From: Comamonas testosteroni TK102
GTDB taxonomy: Bacteria > Pseudomonadota > Gammaproteobacteria > Burkholderiales > Burkholderiaceae_C
Reading direction: 5' to 3'
Length of the DNA stretch: 64,000 bases
Assembly: GCF_000739375.1 (NCBI RefSeq)
Contig: NZ_CP006704.1
Coordinates: 5,394,001-5,458,000, forward strand
In this document: positions 18,940 through 29,500 of the stretch, piece by piece
How the letters are laid out: every line of letters starts with the position of its first letter
Numbering within the stretch: the first letter of the stretch is position 1
Made by a program: the position numbers and the translations under genes
The notes under the pieces: model-generated
Seen by the model: only the letters and a program-made list of their open reading frames with translations
Database searches by the model: none
Told to the model about the DNA's origin: nothing

Positions 18940-20169
18940 TCAGTCGCGGCGCAGATAGCTCTCGGCCAGCTTCACCCAATACGAGGCAGTCACGGGCAGC
19001 AGGTTGTCGTTGAAGTCATAGGCCGCGTTGTGCACCATGCAGCCGCCTTCGCCCATGCCGTTGCCGACGATGAAATAGTTGCCGGGGACCTGGTTGAGCA
19101 TGATGGCGAAGTCGTCGCTGGCCTGCAGCGGCTGCAGATCGGGAATCAGCCATTCCTCGCCCAGGAACTCGCGCGCCACCGCGACGGCAAACTCCGTCGC
19201 TGCCTTGTCGTTCATGACGGGCGGATAGCGCCATTTGTAGTCCACCTCGGCCGTGGCGCGGTGCACGGCGGCCTGGGCATGGGCCATGGCCGTGATGCGC
19301 TCGCGCAGCTGCTGGCGCACCTCGGGGCAGCGCGCGCGGATGGTCACGCGCAGCTCGCAGGTTTCCGGAATCACATTGGGCGCATCGCCCGCATGGATGG
19401 CACCGATGGTGACCACGGCCATGTCGTTGGGGTCGATCTCGCGCGAGCGTATGGTCTGCAAAGCCAGCACCAGATGCGAAGCCACGACGATGGGGTCCAC
19501 GGCCACATGGGGCATGGCACCATGGCCACCCTTGCCGCGAATGGTGATGATGGCCGTGTCCGAGCTGGAATACATCACGCCCGGGCGAAAGCCGAACTGC
19601 CCGGCCGGGTAGCCGGGTTCGTTGTGAAAGGCGTAGAGCGCATCGCAGGGAAACAGCTCGAACAGGCCCTGCTCCACCATCTTCTGCGCGCCGCCATGGC
19701 CTTCCTCGGCAGGCTGAAAGATCAGATTGAGCGTGCCCTGGAGCTGGTTCTTGCGTCCGGCCAGCACCCTGGCTGCGGCCAGCAGCGTGGCCGTGTGCCC
19801 GTCGTGGCCGCAGGCATGCATCTTGCCGTCGTGACGACTGGCATAGGACAGGCCCGTGGTTTCACGGATCGGCAGCGCATCCATATCGGCGCGCAGGCCA
19901 AGACGTTTGCCGATGTGCTTGCCGTTGGCATGCTCGCCACAGCGCAGCGTCCCCACCACGCCGGTGTCGCCCAGGCCGCGATGGACCTCGTAGCCCCATT
20001 CGGCCAGCCTGGCGGCCACGATATCACCGGTGCGATGCTCTTCGTAGGCCAGCTCGGGATGGGCATGCAGATCATGGCGCAGGGCCAGCATCTCGTCCGC
20101 GACGGCAGCCACTTCGGGCAGCACGGGCGGATGGATCTCGGCATGCACCGGGTTCAGAGGCGCGGCCAT
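18940..20169 (-). CDS. M20 family amidohydrolase (aminoacylase / hippurate hydrolase-like)
   Basis: Cytoplasmic metallo-amidohydrolase of the M20D type, 409 aa, hydrolysing N-acyl amino acids or similar amides. Metal-binding residues are visible in 'LRADMDALPI', 'HACGHDGHTA', 'FQPAEEGHGGA' and the C-terminal 'VHNAAYDFND'. There is no signal peptide. Its start lies 3 bp after the stop of the Bug receptor, so receptor and enzyme are co-translated. The receptor probably delivers a compound with an amide bond that this enzyme cleaves. Confidence 0.9.
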   Translation of the reverse strand: MAAPLNPVHAEIHPPVLPEVAAVADEMLALRHDLHAHPELAYEEHRTGDIVAARLAEWGYEVHRGLGDTGVVGTLRCGEHANGKHIGKRLGLRADMDALPIRETTGLSYASRHDGKMHACGHDGHTATLLAAARVLAGRKNQLQGTLNLIFQPAEEGHGGAQKMVEQGLFELFPCDALYAFHNEPGYPAGQFGFRPGVMYSSSDTAIITIRGKGGHGAMPHVAVDPIVVASHLVLALQTIRSREIDPNDMAVVTIGAIHAGDAPNVIPETCELRVTIRARCPEVRQQLRERITAMAHAQAAVHRATAEVDYKWRYPPVMNDKAATEFAVAVAREFLGEEWLIPDLQPLQASDDFAIMLNQVPGNYFIVGNGMGEGGCMVHNAAYDFNDNLLPVTASYWVKLAESYLRRD

Positions 20170-20172
20170 GGC

Positions 20173-21171
20173 TTACTCCGCCTGAATGTTCGCCGACTTC
20201 ACGATCTGGGCATAGCCGGCTTTTTCCTTCTTCAGGAACTGGACAAAGCTGGCCTGGGTGCCGGAGCCGGGCGTGGCGCCGCCATCTTCCAGGCGCTTGC
20301 GCACATCGGGCATCTTGAGGACGGCATCGAGCTCGGTAGCCAGGCGCGTGACCACGGCCTGAGGCGTCTTGGCGGGCACGAACAGCCCCGTCCAGGTGTT
20401 GAGGTCAAAGCCCTTGAGTTCGGCCGTCTCGCCAAAGGTGGGCACGGCGTGGATGGCATCGATGCGCTTGGCCGATGTCACGCCCAGACCTTCGAGCTTT
20501 TTCTGCTGGATCATGGGCACGGCGCTCACGGTGGTGAGCATGCCCACATCGACCTGACCGCCCATCACGTCGCTGGTGATCTGGGCACCGCCGCGGTAGG
20601 GCACATGCACCAGCTTGATCTTGGCGCGTTCCTGCAGCATTTCCATGGCCAGATGCAGCATGGTGCCCACGCCCGAAGTGGCGTAGGTCAGCGAGCCGGG
20701 CTTGGAACGCGCCAGTGCAATCAGCTCGTTCAGATTGTGCGCCGGCAGGCCGGGACGGGCCACGGCGACCACGGGTGCGATGGTGGTCAGCCCCACAGGG
20801 GTCAGATCCTTTTCGGCGTCGTACTTGACGGCGGAATTCACCAGCTGGGCAATGCTGATGGGGCCGTCAAAGCCCATGAGCAAGGTGTAGCCGTCGGCCG
20901 GGGCCTTGACGGCCTTGCTCACCCCGAGCACACCGCCCGCGCCGGGCACGTTGTCCACCACGATGGACTGGTGCAGGCGCTCGCCCAGCTTCTGGCCGAT
21001 CAGGCGCGCCGTGGTGTCCACATTGCCACCGGCACTGAACGGCACGATCAGCGTGATGGGCTTGGTGGCGGGCCAGGCATCGGCGGCGGCGAAAACGGCG
21101 GGCGCGGTAAGGCCTGAGGCCAGCAAGGCGGCGGCGGCAACAAAGGAGCGGCGGGATGTGGACATGGGCAT
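20173..21171 (-). CDS. Bug/TctC-family periplasmic solute receptor
   Basis: Orphan tripartite-tricarboxylate-type binding protein, about 332 aa. The leader has 'SRRSFVAAAALLASG', which resembles a twin-arginine (Tat) signal, with cleavage near 'VFAA-AD'. The mature signatures 'ITLIVPFSAGGNVDTTARLIGQ', 'GYTLLMG' and 'PYRGGAQITSDVMGGQVD' are typical. The start is uncertain: Met codons at 21171 and 21165 are both possible, neither has a good ribosome site, and a longer open frame to 21210 is unlikely. It is the first gene of the operon with the M20 amidohydrolase. Confidence 0.87.
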   Translation of the reverse strand: MPMSTSRRSFVAAAALLASGLTAPAVFAAADAWPATKPITLIVPFSAGGNVDTTARLIGQKLGERLHQSIVVDNVPGAGGVLGVSKAVKAPADGYTLLMGFDGPISIAQLVNSAVKYDAEKDLTPVGLTTIAPVVAVARPGLPAHNLNELIALARSKPGSLTYATSGVGTMLHLAMEMLQERAKIKLVHVPYRGGAQITSDVMGGQVDVGMLTTVSAVPMIQQKKLEGLGVTSAKRIDAIHAVPTFGETAELKGFDLNTWTGLFVPAKTPQAVVTRLATELDAVLKMPDVRKRLEDGGATPGSGTQASFVQFLKKEKAGYAQIVKSANIQAE

Positions 21172-21427
21172 GCAGCAAGAAAGCAGACAGGCTGACGGCT
21201 CCAGGCCCATCCCGGCGTCGCAGCGTCGCTGTACTGGCCGGTAAATTTGAGTGCGCCCTCCGGCGGACGGGCAAGCCGCCGATTATCCCAGAGCACCTTG
21301 TTGTCTGCCATAACTGGAAATACTTAGCAATCCTGATTCACCCTTGAAACCTGGTGAAGCCTGCAGCGCCGGGCGCTAGGGTTCATGCCAAGCCGCCGGA
21401 CACCGGGTCGCTCCAGAATCGGAACCC

Positions 21428-23230
21428 ATGCTCTCACCCAGCCAAGTCATCGTTCTGGCAACGCCGGTCTTTTTCGCACTGATTGCCGTGGAATGGATCA
21501 TCAGCCTCAGACGCGGGCGCAATGCCTATGCGCTGGCCGATGCCGTCAGCTCGCTGAACCTGGGCATCCTGAGCCAGACCAGCGCCGTCTTCACCAAGCT
21601 GCTGACGCTGGGCATCTACACCGTCGTGGCCAGCCATGTGGCGCTGATCGAGGCCGATGCCTTCTGGCTCAGCCTGCCAGGCTGGTTGCTGGCCCTGCTG
21701 TTCTACGATCTCTGCTACTACTGGCTGCACCGCATGGGCCACGAAGTGGGCGTGCTCTGGGCCGCCCATGCCGTGCACCACCAAAGCCAGGCCTACAACC
21801 TCTCCACCGCGCTGCGCCAGACCAGCTCCGGCGCACTGCTGGGCTGGATCTTCTATCTGCCCATGGCCCTGGCCGGCGTGCCGCCGCTGGTATTTGCCGT
21901 GGTAGGGCTGATCGATCTGCTCTACCAGTTCTGGGTACATACCGAGCAGGTCAAGAAACTGGGCTGGTTCGACCGCTGGTTCTGCGCGCCCAGCAATCAC
22001 CGCGTGCACCATGCCGTCAACGATCGCTATCTGGACCGCAACTACGGCGGCATTCTCATCGTCTGGGACCGGCTCTTCGGCACCTACAAAACCGAGGACG
22101 ACGAGGAGCCCTGCGTCTACGGCACGCGCGGCCTGCTCAAGAGCTGGGACCCGCTCTGGGCCAACTTCAGCGTCTACCGCCAACTGGCCCATGACAGCTG
22201 GCATGCACGCAGCTGGCTGGACAAGGCCCGCGTCTGGTTCAAGCCACCGGGCTGGCGGCCGGCCGATGTGGCGCAGCACTTTCCCAGGCCCGCCTTCGAT
22301 CTGGACGAGCACCGCATCATCTATGCCCCGCCCATGGGCCGGGCGCTGCGCTGGTTTGCCGGCCTGCAGTTCGCGGCGCTGATTGCGGGCACCTCGGTCT
22401 TTCTCTGGCATGCCGACCAGTCGCCGCTGGCCACCAACCTGATCTGGTTCGGCGTGCTGCTCACCGGGCAATGGGCCTTGGGCGCTGCCATGCAGGGCCG
22501 CATCAGCCTGTGGCTGGCACTGATGCTGCAAAGCGGCGCACTGGCCACGGCCACGGCGGCGCTGGGACTGCAGGCATGGCATTGGCTGTTCAAGCCTGCC
22601 ACCATGTTTTTTGCTCTCATATGCATAGCTTCTTGCGCAATGCAGGCATCGAAAACGATGCAAAACATATCCAAGAAGCATGTCCATCTGCTGATGGCAG
22701 CTATTGTTTTTTCCATGTCAGGCGATGTCTTCCTGATGCTGGACGGACAACTGCCAACCAGTCTGTTCATTCCCGGCCTGGTCAGCTTCTTGCTGGCCCA
22801 TGTCTGCTATGTTGCGCTGTTCAAGCTTGATGTGGCCTGGTTTGCCGATCGCAGCGCACTGCTGCTGGTGGCTGCGATCGGCGCCGCCATGTATGTCTTT
22901 CTCTGGACCCATGGCCTGCCTGCCGCCCTGCGCCTGCCCGTGGCCGCCTATGTCGGCGTGATCGCCCTGATGGCGGCCCAGGCCTGGGGACGCTATCGTC
23001 AACTGCACAGCCGCGCCGCACTGCTGAGCGCCCTGGGCGCCAGCTTTTTCATGCTCAGCGACTCCATCCTCGCCACCAACCGTTTTGTGCAGCCGCTGCC
23101 CTGGTCCGCAGTGAGCGTGCTCGGCAGCTATTACGCAGCGCAGGCCCTCATCATCTGGGGTTGCGTGCGGCAATGGGCCGAGCCCGCAATCCGCCAGGCC
23201 CCGGCGCAATTGCAACTGAAAGCCACCTAG
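21428..23230 (+). CDS. Fusion: sterol desaturase/AGMO-like hydroxylase + YhhN/TMEM86 lysoplasmalogenase-like domain
   Basis: A 600-aa polytopic membrane protein with two family domains. Residues about 1-280 form a fatty-acid-hydroxylase/sterol-desaturase domain with the three histidine boxes H101-x3-H105, H114-x2-H117-H118 and H191-x2-H194-H195. The order and the surrounding 'HHQSQAYNLSTALRQ' resemble alkylglycerol monooxygenase. Residues about 400-585 are a YhhN-like domain with the paired acidic motifs 'SMSGDVFLM' (D433) and 'FFMLSDSILA' (D545), as in TMEM86 lysoplasmalogenase. Known members of the two families cleave ether and vinyl-ether lipids respectively, so a bifunctional ether-lipid-degrading enzyme is inferred. 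The linker (about 22610-22715) is lower in GC and repeat-like. Confidence 0.85.
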   Translation: MLSPSQVIVLATPVFFALIAVEWIISLRRGRNAYALADAVSSLNLGILSQTSAVFTKLLTLGIYTVVASHVALIEADAFWLSLPGWLLALLFYDLCYYWLHRMGHEVGVLWAAHAVHHQSQAYNLSTALRQTSSGALLGWIFYLPMALAGVPPLVFAVVGLIDLLYQFWVHTEQVKKLGWFDRWFCAPSNHRVHHAVNDRYLDRNYGGILIVWDRLFGTYKTEDDEEPCVYGTRGLLKSWDPLWANFSVYRQLAHDSWHARSWLDKARVWFKPPGWRPADVAQHFPRPAFDLDEHRIIYAPPMGRALRWFAGLQFAALIAGTSVFLWHADQSPLATNLIWFGVLLTGQWALGAAMQGRISLWLALMLQSGALATATAALGLQAWHWLFKPATMFFALICIASCAMQASKTMQNISKKHVHLLMAAIVFSMSGDVFLMLDGQLPTSLFIPGLVSFLLAHVCYVALFKLDVAWFADRSALLLVAAIGAAMYVFLWTHGLPAALRLPVAAYVGVIALMAAQAWGRYRQLHSRAALLSALGASFFMLSDSILATNRFVQPLPWSAVSVLGSYYAAQALIIWGCVRQWAEPAIRQAPAQLQLKAT

Positions 23231-23232
23231 GG

Positions 23233-23262
23233 TTGACCCTTGCACCGGTCTCGGCCGATAAT
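23233..23262 (+). promoter_or_regulatory. Predicted sigma70 promoter of the mgtA leader
   Basis: TTGACC (23233-23238) and GATAAT (23257-23262) are separated by 18 bp and lie directly after the preceding stop codon. A start near 23269 would give a leader of more than 1.1 kb before mgtA, carrying several short ORFs. It was chosen by consensus match only. Confidence 0.6.
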
Positions 23263-23291
23263 CGGCAGATCGCAATTTCAGGAGTCCCCAC

Positions 23292-23357
23292 GTGGACAGT
23301 GCCAGTTCAACCAGTGATTTATCGCACGCCGCAATGGCTGCGAAGCTGGCCGACTGA
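23292..23357 (+). CDS. Putative 21-aa leader peptide (uORF1) of the mgtA locus
   Basis: GTG 23292 is preceded by GGAG at 23281-23284 (7-nt spacing). The frame encodes 21 codons, rich in Ser and Ala (begins MDSASSTSDL, ends AAKLAD), and stops at TGA 23355-23357. It lies about 25 nt behind the predicted transcription start, and its stop is followed after 2 nt by a perfect hairpin. That geometry fits a translation-sensing leader peptide. It has no recognised homolog, and whether it is translated is unproven. Confidence 0.45.
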   Translation: MDSASSTSDLSHAAMAAKLAD

Positions 23358-23359
23358 CA

Positions 23360-23454
23360 GACTCCCCCGGATCGGGAGTCGTCATCGACCGCCCCGCATC
23401 CCTTGCCCCGCGCCCCTCGCAACTTGCTGTTTGGCTTCCCGACGTTCGGGGCGG
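23360..23454 (+). promoter_or_regulatory. Structured mgtA leader RNA with alternative hairpins
   Basis: GACTCCC (23360-23366) pairs perfectly with GGGAGTC (23374-23380). Further on, the segment 23446-23454 can pair either locally (CCCGA 23438-23442 with TCGGG 23446-23450) or with the distant CCGCCCCG at 23389-23396. These pairings are mutually exclusive, as expected of an attenuator or other switching leader. It does not match the M-box or the enterobacterial mgtA sensor as far as can be judged by eye. The rest of the gap to 23620 has smaller hairpins such as CCGTG/CACGG. Confidence 0.45.
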
Positions 23455-23620
23455 CCTGCCGTGCGCAGCACGGATAGTGGCCTCAAGCTCGCAAGCTCTG
23501 CCCATCACTGAGTTCTCGCGTCGCCATCCCGCTCCGGCTGCCCGCCGGTTCGTGGCCGCGCCAGAACGCTTGTGCCGCACTGCCGCCTGGCCCGCTCCCT
23601 CAACCGATGAGGAGACCGCC

Positions 23621-23818
23621 ATGAGCATTCGCCTGACCCGCACTCTGCACCAGCTGCGCCCTCTGCTGCTGCGCGCCCGCGCCACGCCTTCCCAGGCAGC
23701 GCCCGCCGCACCGGCAGCCTTGCCGCAAGCGCTGGAACGGACGCTGGAGCTCGATGCCCTGACAAGCTGGCCCACGCACCGCATCCGCAGCTATCTGAGC
23801 AGCCGCAGCGTGCGCTGA
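23621..23818 (+). CDS. Small Arg-rich protein in the mgtA leader, unknown function
   Basis: A 65-aa ORF from ATG 23621 with a GAGGAG ribosome site at the right distance. The predicted protein is basic, with an N-terminal 'MSIRLTRTLHQLRPLLLRAR' amphipathic stretch, an Ala/Pro linker (about residues 22-35) and a C-terminal 'THRIRSYLSSRSVR'. There is no membrane segment and no family is recognised. It lies between the proposed promoter and the MgtL-like ORF, in the same direction as mgtA. The good ribosome site argues for a real gene. Low complexity and overlapping GC-rich frames argue for caution. Confidence 0.55.
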   Translation: MSIRLTRTLHQLRPLLLRARATPSQAAPAAPAALPQALERTLELDALTSWPTHRIRSYLSSRSVR

Positions 23819-23878
23819 GCAACCCGGTCGCGGACCGGCTCCGGACCGCTTTCACTCACTCTCAACCAAGGAACACGT

Positions 23879-24004
23879 ATGGATCCCGACCCTAGTCGAT
23901 CTTGCAGCGCGCCCCGTGCGGCGCGCTGTCAAGCCATTGGCCTGCGTGTGACCTTGAGGGCTGCACGCAGGAACCGGAACCCCGACCCGGGGCTGGACGC
24001 CTGA
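23879..24004 (+). CDS. MgtL-like Mg2+-sensing leader peptide candidate (41 codons, MDPDP start)
   Basis: ATG 23879 has an AAGGA site at 23868-23872 and opens a 41-codon frame beginning Met-Asp-Pro-Asp-Pro-Ser-Arg; a second NPDPG lies near its end. Enterobacterial MgtL, the leader peptide of mgtA, begins Met-Glu-Pro-Asp-Pro. Such alternating acidic-Pro codons destabilise translating ribosomes when Mg2+ is low, which switches mgtA on. Here the ORF is also upstream of mgtA. A perfect 9-bp hairpin (23905-23913 with 23920-23928) lies inside the ORF, and a ribosome that continued past the DPDP codons would melt it. Similarity of motif and position is seen directly. The mechanism is inferred. Confidence 0.6.
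   Translation: MDPDPSRSCSAPRAARCQAIGLRVTLRAARRNRNPDPGLDA
23905..23928 (+). promoter_or_regulatory. Hairpin inside the MgtL-like ORF
   Basis: CAGCGCGCC pairs perfectly with GGCGCGCTG across a 6-nt loop, covering codons 9-17 of the leader ORF. It is a candidate control hairpin whose folding would depend on ribosome progress through the DPDP codons. Confidence 0.55.
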
Positions 24005-24053
24005 TGCAGTAGCCGCGGCGGGCAGCTCCCGGGTCACCCCAAGGAGTATGCCC

Positions 24054-24377
24054 ATGCAACGCCTCGCCTGGCTGCGCGTGCTGCAACGCAGCCGCCCCAC
24101 CCCCCGCCTCGATGACACCACCCGCCACCATGGCCTGACCCATGCCGTGATCTCGGCACTGAGCGAGCGCCGCACCGATGTGCTGCGCCACCTGGTCGAC
24201 CGCCATGGCGCGCCCCTCATGGCCAGTGCCATGGCCAATCTGAGCATCCGCCAGCGCGCCGATGCGCTGTCGCTGCTGACCAGCGAGCAGCGCAGCCGCC
24301 TCGACGAGCAGCTGCGCTCGAGCCAGGCGCAGTTGCCATGGACGCAGCTCGCCAGCTCCGGCAAGACGCTGCACTGA
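24054..24377 (+). CDS. 107-aa protein preceding mgtA, unknown function
   Basis: A soluble, helix-rich, charged protein with no signal or membrane segment. Blocks such as 'VISALSERRTDVLRHLVDRHGAPLM' and 'LSIRQRADALSLLTSEQRSRL' suggest two helical hairpins. The start is ATG 24054, 7 nt after an AAGGAG site at 24041-24046; the ATG at 24048 is too close to it. The stop is 12 bp before mgtA, so it is almost certainly co-transcribed and may act in transport regulation. No family is recognised. Confidence 0.72.
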   Translation: MQRLAWLRVLQRSRPTPRLDDTTRHHGLTHAVISALSERRTDVLRHLVDRHGAPLMASAMANLSIRQRADALSLLTSEQRSRLDEQLRSSQAQLPWTQLASSGKTLH

Positions 24378-24389
24378 CGGGAGGCCGTG

Positions 24390-27137
<2,748 letters not shown>

Positions 27138-27242
27138 GCACCGGGCCGCTTCGCATCTGCCCTGCGGGGCAGACGCGCCAGTCCGGGCCGCATGTTTCAT
27201 GAACCCAGATACCTATCCATAAGCAATAACAATCGGAACTTC

Positions 27243-27962
27243 ATGCAATCCCTACAGAACTTCAATCTGCTCGCCACGCTGAACACAGTGCTGTGCCTTG
27301 TCGTGGCCTTTGTCTGCGGCAGCATCATCGGCCTTGAGCGCCAGATACGCCAGCGCACAGCAGGCCTGCGCACCAATACCCTGGTCGCCGTGGGCGCGGC
27401 CGTGTTCGTCGACCTGGCCATGCGCGTCTCGGGAGCTGACGGCGCCACGCGCGTCATCTCCTATGTGGTCTCGGGCGTGGGCTTTCTGGGCGCCGGCGCC
27501 ATCATGAAGGAAGGCGCCAACATCACGGGACTGAACACCGCCGCCACGCTGTGGGGTTCGGCCGCCGTGGGCGCCTGCGCGGGCGCGGGTCTGCTGCCGG
27601 AGGCCGGCATTGCCACCCTGTTCGTGCTGGCCAGCAACACCTTGCTGCGCCCTGTAGTCAACTACATCAACCGCCACCCTGTGGCCGAGCATGCCAGCGA
27701 GGCCACCTACTATGTCTACGTGATCTGCGGCCAGCAAGCCCAGGCCGATGTACGCGAGGGCATGCAGGAGCTGCTGGAGGCGGCCAACTACCCGGTGCGC
27801 GCAGTGGAAAAGCACGAAATCCCGCCGCACAACACCGAAATCGAGGCCGAGCTGTTCGCCACGGCCGTGCATGCCGAAGAGCTGGACCAGGTGGTCACGC
27901 AGATCGAAGCCTTGCCCGGCGTGCTGCAGGCCTTCTGGAACGCCGGACCGCAGAATAATTGA
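27243..27962 (+). CDS. mgtC: MgtC/SapB family protein
   Basis: Inner-membrane protein linked to growth and virulence at low Mg2+; 239 aa. The N-terminal part (about residues 1-140) has the MgtC/SapB signature 'CGSIIGLERQIRQRTAGLRTNTLVAVGAA', 'GVGFLGAGAIMKEG' and 'GLNTAATLWGSAAVGACAGAG', with several membrane helices. The C-terminal part is a cytoplasmic ACT-like domain of about 85 residues. In Salmonella MgtC inhibits F-type ATP synthase. Placement 105 bp after mgtA supports a shared low-Mg2+ regulon. The frame opens 17 codons earlier, but ATG 27243 gives the usual N-terminus. Confidence 0.93.
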   Translation: MQSLQNFNLLATLNTVLCLVVAFVCGSIIGLERQIRQRTAGLRTNTLVAVGAAVFVDLAMRVSGADGATRVISYVVSGVGFLGAGAIMKEGANITGLNTAATLWGSAAVGACAGAGLLPEAGIATLFVLASNTLLRPVVNYINRHPVAEHASEATYYVYVICGQQAQADVREGMQELLEAANYPVRAVEKHEIPPHNTEIEAELFATAVHAEELDQVVTQIEALPGVLQAFWNAGPQNN

Positions 27963-28211
27963 CCCCCTGGGCCGCTTTGCGGCTTCCCGTTGCACGTCGC
28001 CCCCGCTGCGAGGTGGCTCTTGCTCGGCGTCTCTGGCCTTGACCGTGCTTTGACGACTCAGTGCTGCCTGGACCTCCGAATCGTCGCCGGGAACCAGGCC
28101 CTGAGCTGCCATGCAGCTGCCTTCACTCCCTCGCCTGGGCAGCCCCGCTGCGAGGCGGGCCTTGCCGGCTGCCTCACTTGAGGCGTGCCGATGTTTGCGT
28201 CGTTGCCTTGC
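27963..28211. repeat. Comamonadaceae-type intergenic repeat between convergent mgtC and ruvB
   Basis: The 249-bp gap has no credible ORF. It begins with a CCCCCTGG-type block and a GCCGC-TTT-GCGGC hairpin (27971-27983). It also carries two exact 13-nt direct copies of CCCCGCTGCGAGG at 28001-28013 and 28143-28155, each followed by a related GGC-rich tract. The composition and the 'tggctcttgctcggcgtc' phrase resemble degenerate dispersed repeats seen between genes in Comamonadaceae (recalled, not searched). Confidence 0.5.
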
Positions 28212-29309
28212 TTATGCAGCCGTATCGTCTGCGGGGGCCTGCAGGCCCAGATGGCGGTAGGCGGCCTGCGTGGCCATGCGTCCGCGCGGCGTACGCTGCA
28301 AAAAGCCCTGCTGGATCAGATAGGGCTCGATCACATCCTCGATGGTGCCCGACTCCTCGCCGATACTCGCCGCGATGTTGTCGAGGCCGACCGGGCCGCC
28401 ATCGAAACGATGCACCACGGCCTCGAGCAGCTTGCGGTCCATGATGTCAAAACCCTGGGGGTCCACATCAAGCATGGCCAGCGCCTTGTCGGCAATCTCG
28501 CGCGTGATGCGGCCGTCGCCCTTGACATCGGCATAGTCGCGCACGCGGCGCAGCAGGCGGTTGGCGATACGCGGCGTGCCGCGCGAACGGCGTGCAATCT
28601 CGAAGCAGCCTTCCTCGTCAATCGGCGCATTGAGCAAGCCCGCGCTGCGCTTGACGATGCGCGAGAGTTCCTCGGAACTGTAGAACTCCAGCCGCGCCAC
28701 GATGCCGAAGCGATCGCGCAGCGGATTGGTGAGCATGCCGGCACGCGTGGTCGCCCCCACCAGCGTGAAGGGCTGGAGATCGAGCTTGATGGAGCGTGCG
28801 GCCGGGCCTTCGCCGATCATGATGTCGATCTGATAGTCCTCCAGCGCCGGATAGAGGATTTCCTCGACCACCGGGCTCAGGCGGTGAATCTCGTCGATGA
28901 ACAGCACATCGTTGGGTTCGAGATTGGTGAGCAGCGCCGCCAGGTCCTTGGGCTTTTCCAGCACCGGGCCGCTGGTCTGGCGCAGGTTCACGCCCAGCTC
29001 GGCCGCAATGATGTGGGACAACGTGGTCTTGCCCAGGCCCGGGGGGCCGAATAGCAGCACATGATCGAGCGCCTCGCTGCGCTTCTTGGCAGCGCTGATA
29101 AAGATCTCGAGCTGCTCGCGCGCTTTGGCCTGGCCCACATATTCATCGAGCTGCTTGGGGCGCAGAGCCCTCTCCAGCGCTTCCTCTCCCATGAAGGCGC
29201 TGCCTGCCGACACCACGCGCGGTGCCGGCTCGCGCACTGCTTCACGCGATGAATCACGCACTGGCTTGGGGGATGGCGTTGCCGCAAATTCGTCCACATG
29301 AATCGTCAT
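28212..29309 (-). CDS. ruvB: Holliday junction branch-migration DNA helicase RuvB
   Basis: AAA+ motor of the RuvABC resolvasome, 365 aa. Walker A '[10 protein letters not shown]', Walker B '[11 protein letters not shown]', sensor 1 '[19 protein letters not shown]' and a C-terminal winged-helix ('[21 protein letters not shown]') are present. ATG 29309 is chosen because a GAGGT site precedes it and MTIHVDEF begins the variable N-terminus; the frame extends only 11 codons further. Its usual partner ruvA is not adjacent but 4.7 kb upstream on the same strand. Confidence 0.95.
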   Translation of the reverse strand: MTIHVDEFAATPSPKPVRDSSREAVREPAPRVVSAGSAFMGEEALERALRPKQLDEYVGQAKAREQLEIFISAAKKRSEALDHVLLFGPPGLGKTTLSHIIAAELGVNLRQTSGPVLEKPKDLAALLTNLEPNDVLFIDEIHRLSPVVEEILYPALEDYQIDIMIGEGPAARSIKLDLQPFTLVGATTRAGMLTNPLRDRFGIVARLEFYSSEELSRIVKRSAGLLNAPIDEEGCFEIARRSRGTPRIANRLLRRVRDYADVKGDGRITREIADKALAMLDVDPQGFDIMDRKLLEAVVHRFDGGPVGLDNIAASIGEESGTIEDVIEPYLIQQGFLQRTPRGRMATQAAYRHLGLQAPADDTAA

Positions 29310-29500
29310 AGACCTCAATTGTGCCGTGCATCGGCACCGCACTGTTGCGCACAGGCTGTTGGCGCCGCCTTCATGTCACAGCTTCGTCACAGATGTTTCA
29401 CAGAATGCAGCGCAAACGCCCCGCGCAGCGCAGTTCTGCACCGCAGATACATCGATGCGCTTGCACCAATATCCCCACCACCTCTTGCAGAAGCCCCTCC

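Noticed and set aside
15135..19013. Plus-strand open frame of 1292 codons
   Set aside because: It is antisense to permease, binding protein, amidohydrolase and PRTase genes that have clear motifs. High GC keeps this frame open, and its translation has no recognisable domain and an Arg/His/Gln-heavy composition.
18871..21117. Plus-strand open frame of 748 codons
   Set aside because: Antisense to the M20 and Bug receptor genes, whose motifs and tight operon spacing are convincing.
23263..24053. M-box (ykoK) or yybP-ykoY riboswitch in the mgtA leader
   Set aside because: No match to the conserved core of either aptamer could be found by eye. An Infernal/Rfam scan would be decisive.
27199..27222. 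Seven-codon ORF with an Asn-Pro-Asp segment before mgtC, as a second Mg2+-sensing leader peptide
   Set aside because: No ribosome site precedes it, it is very short, and NPD is weaker evidence than the DPDP start before mgtA. It is probably chance.
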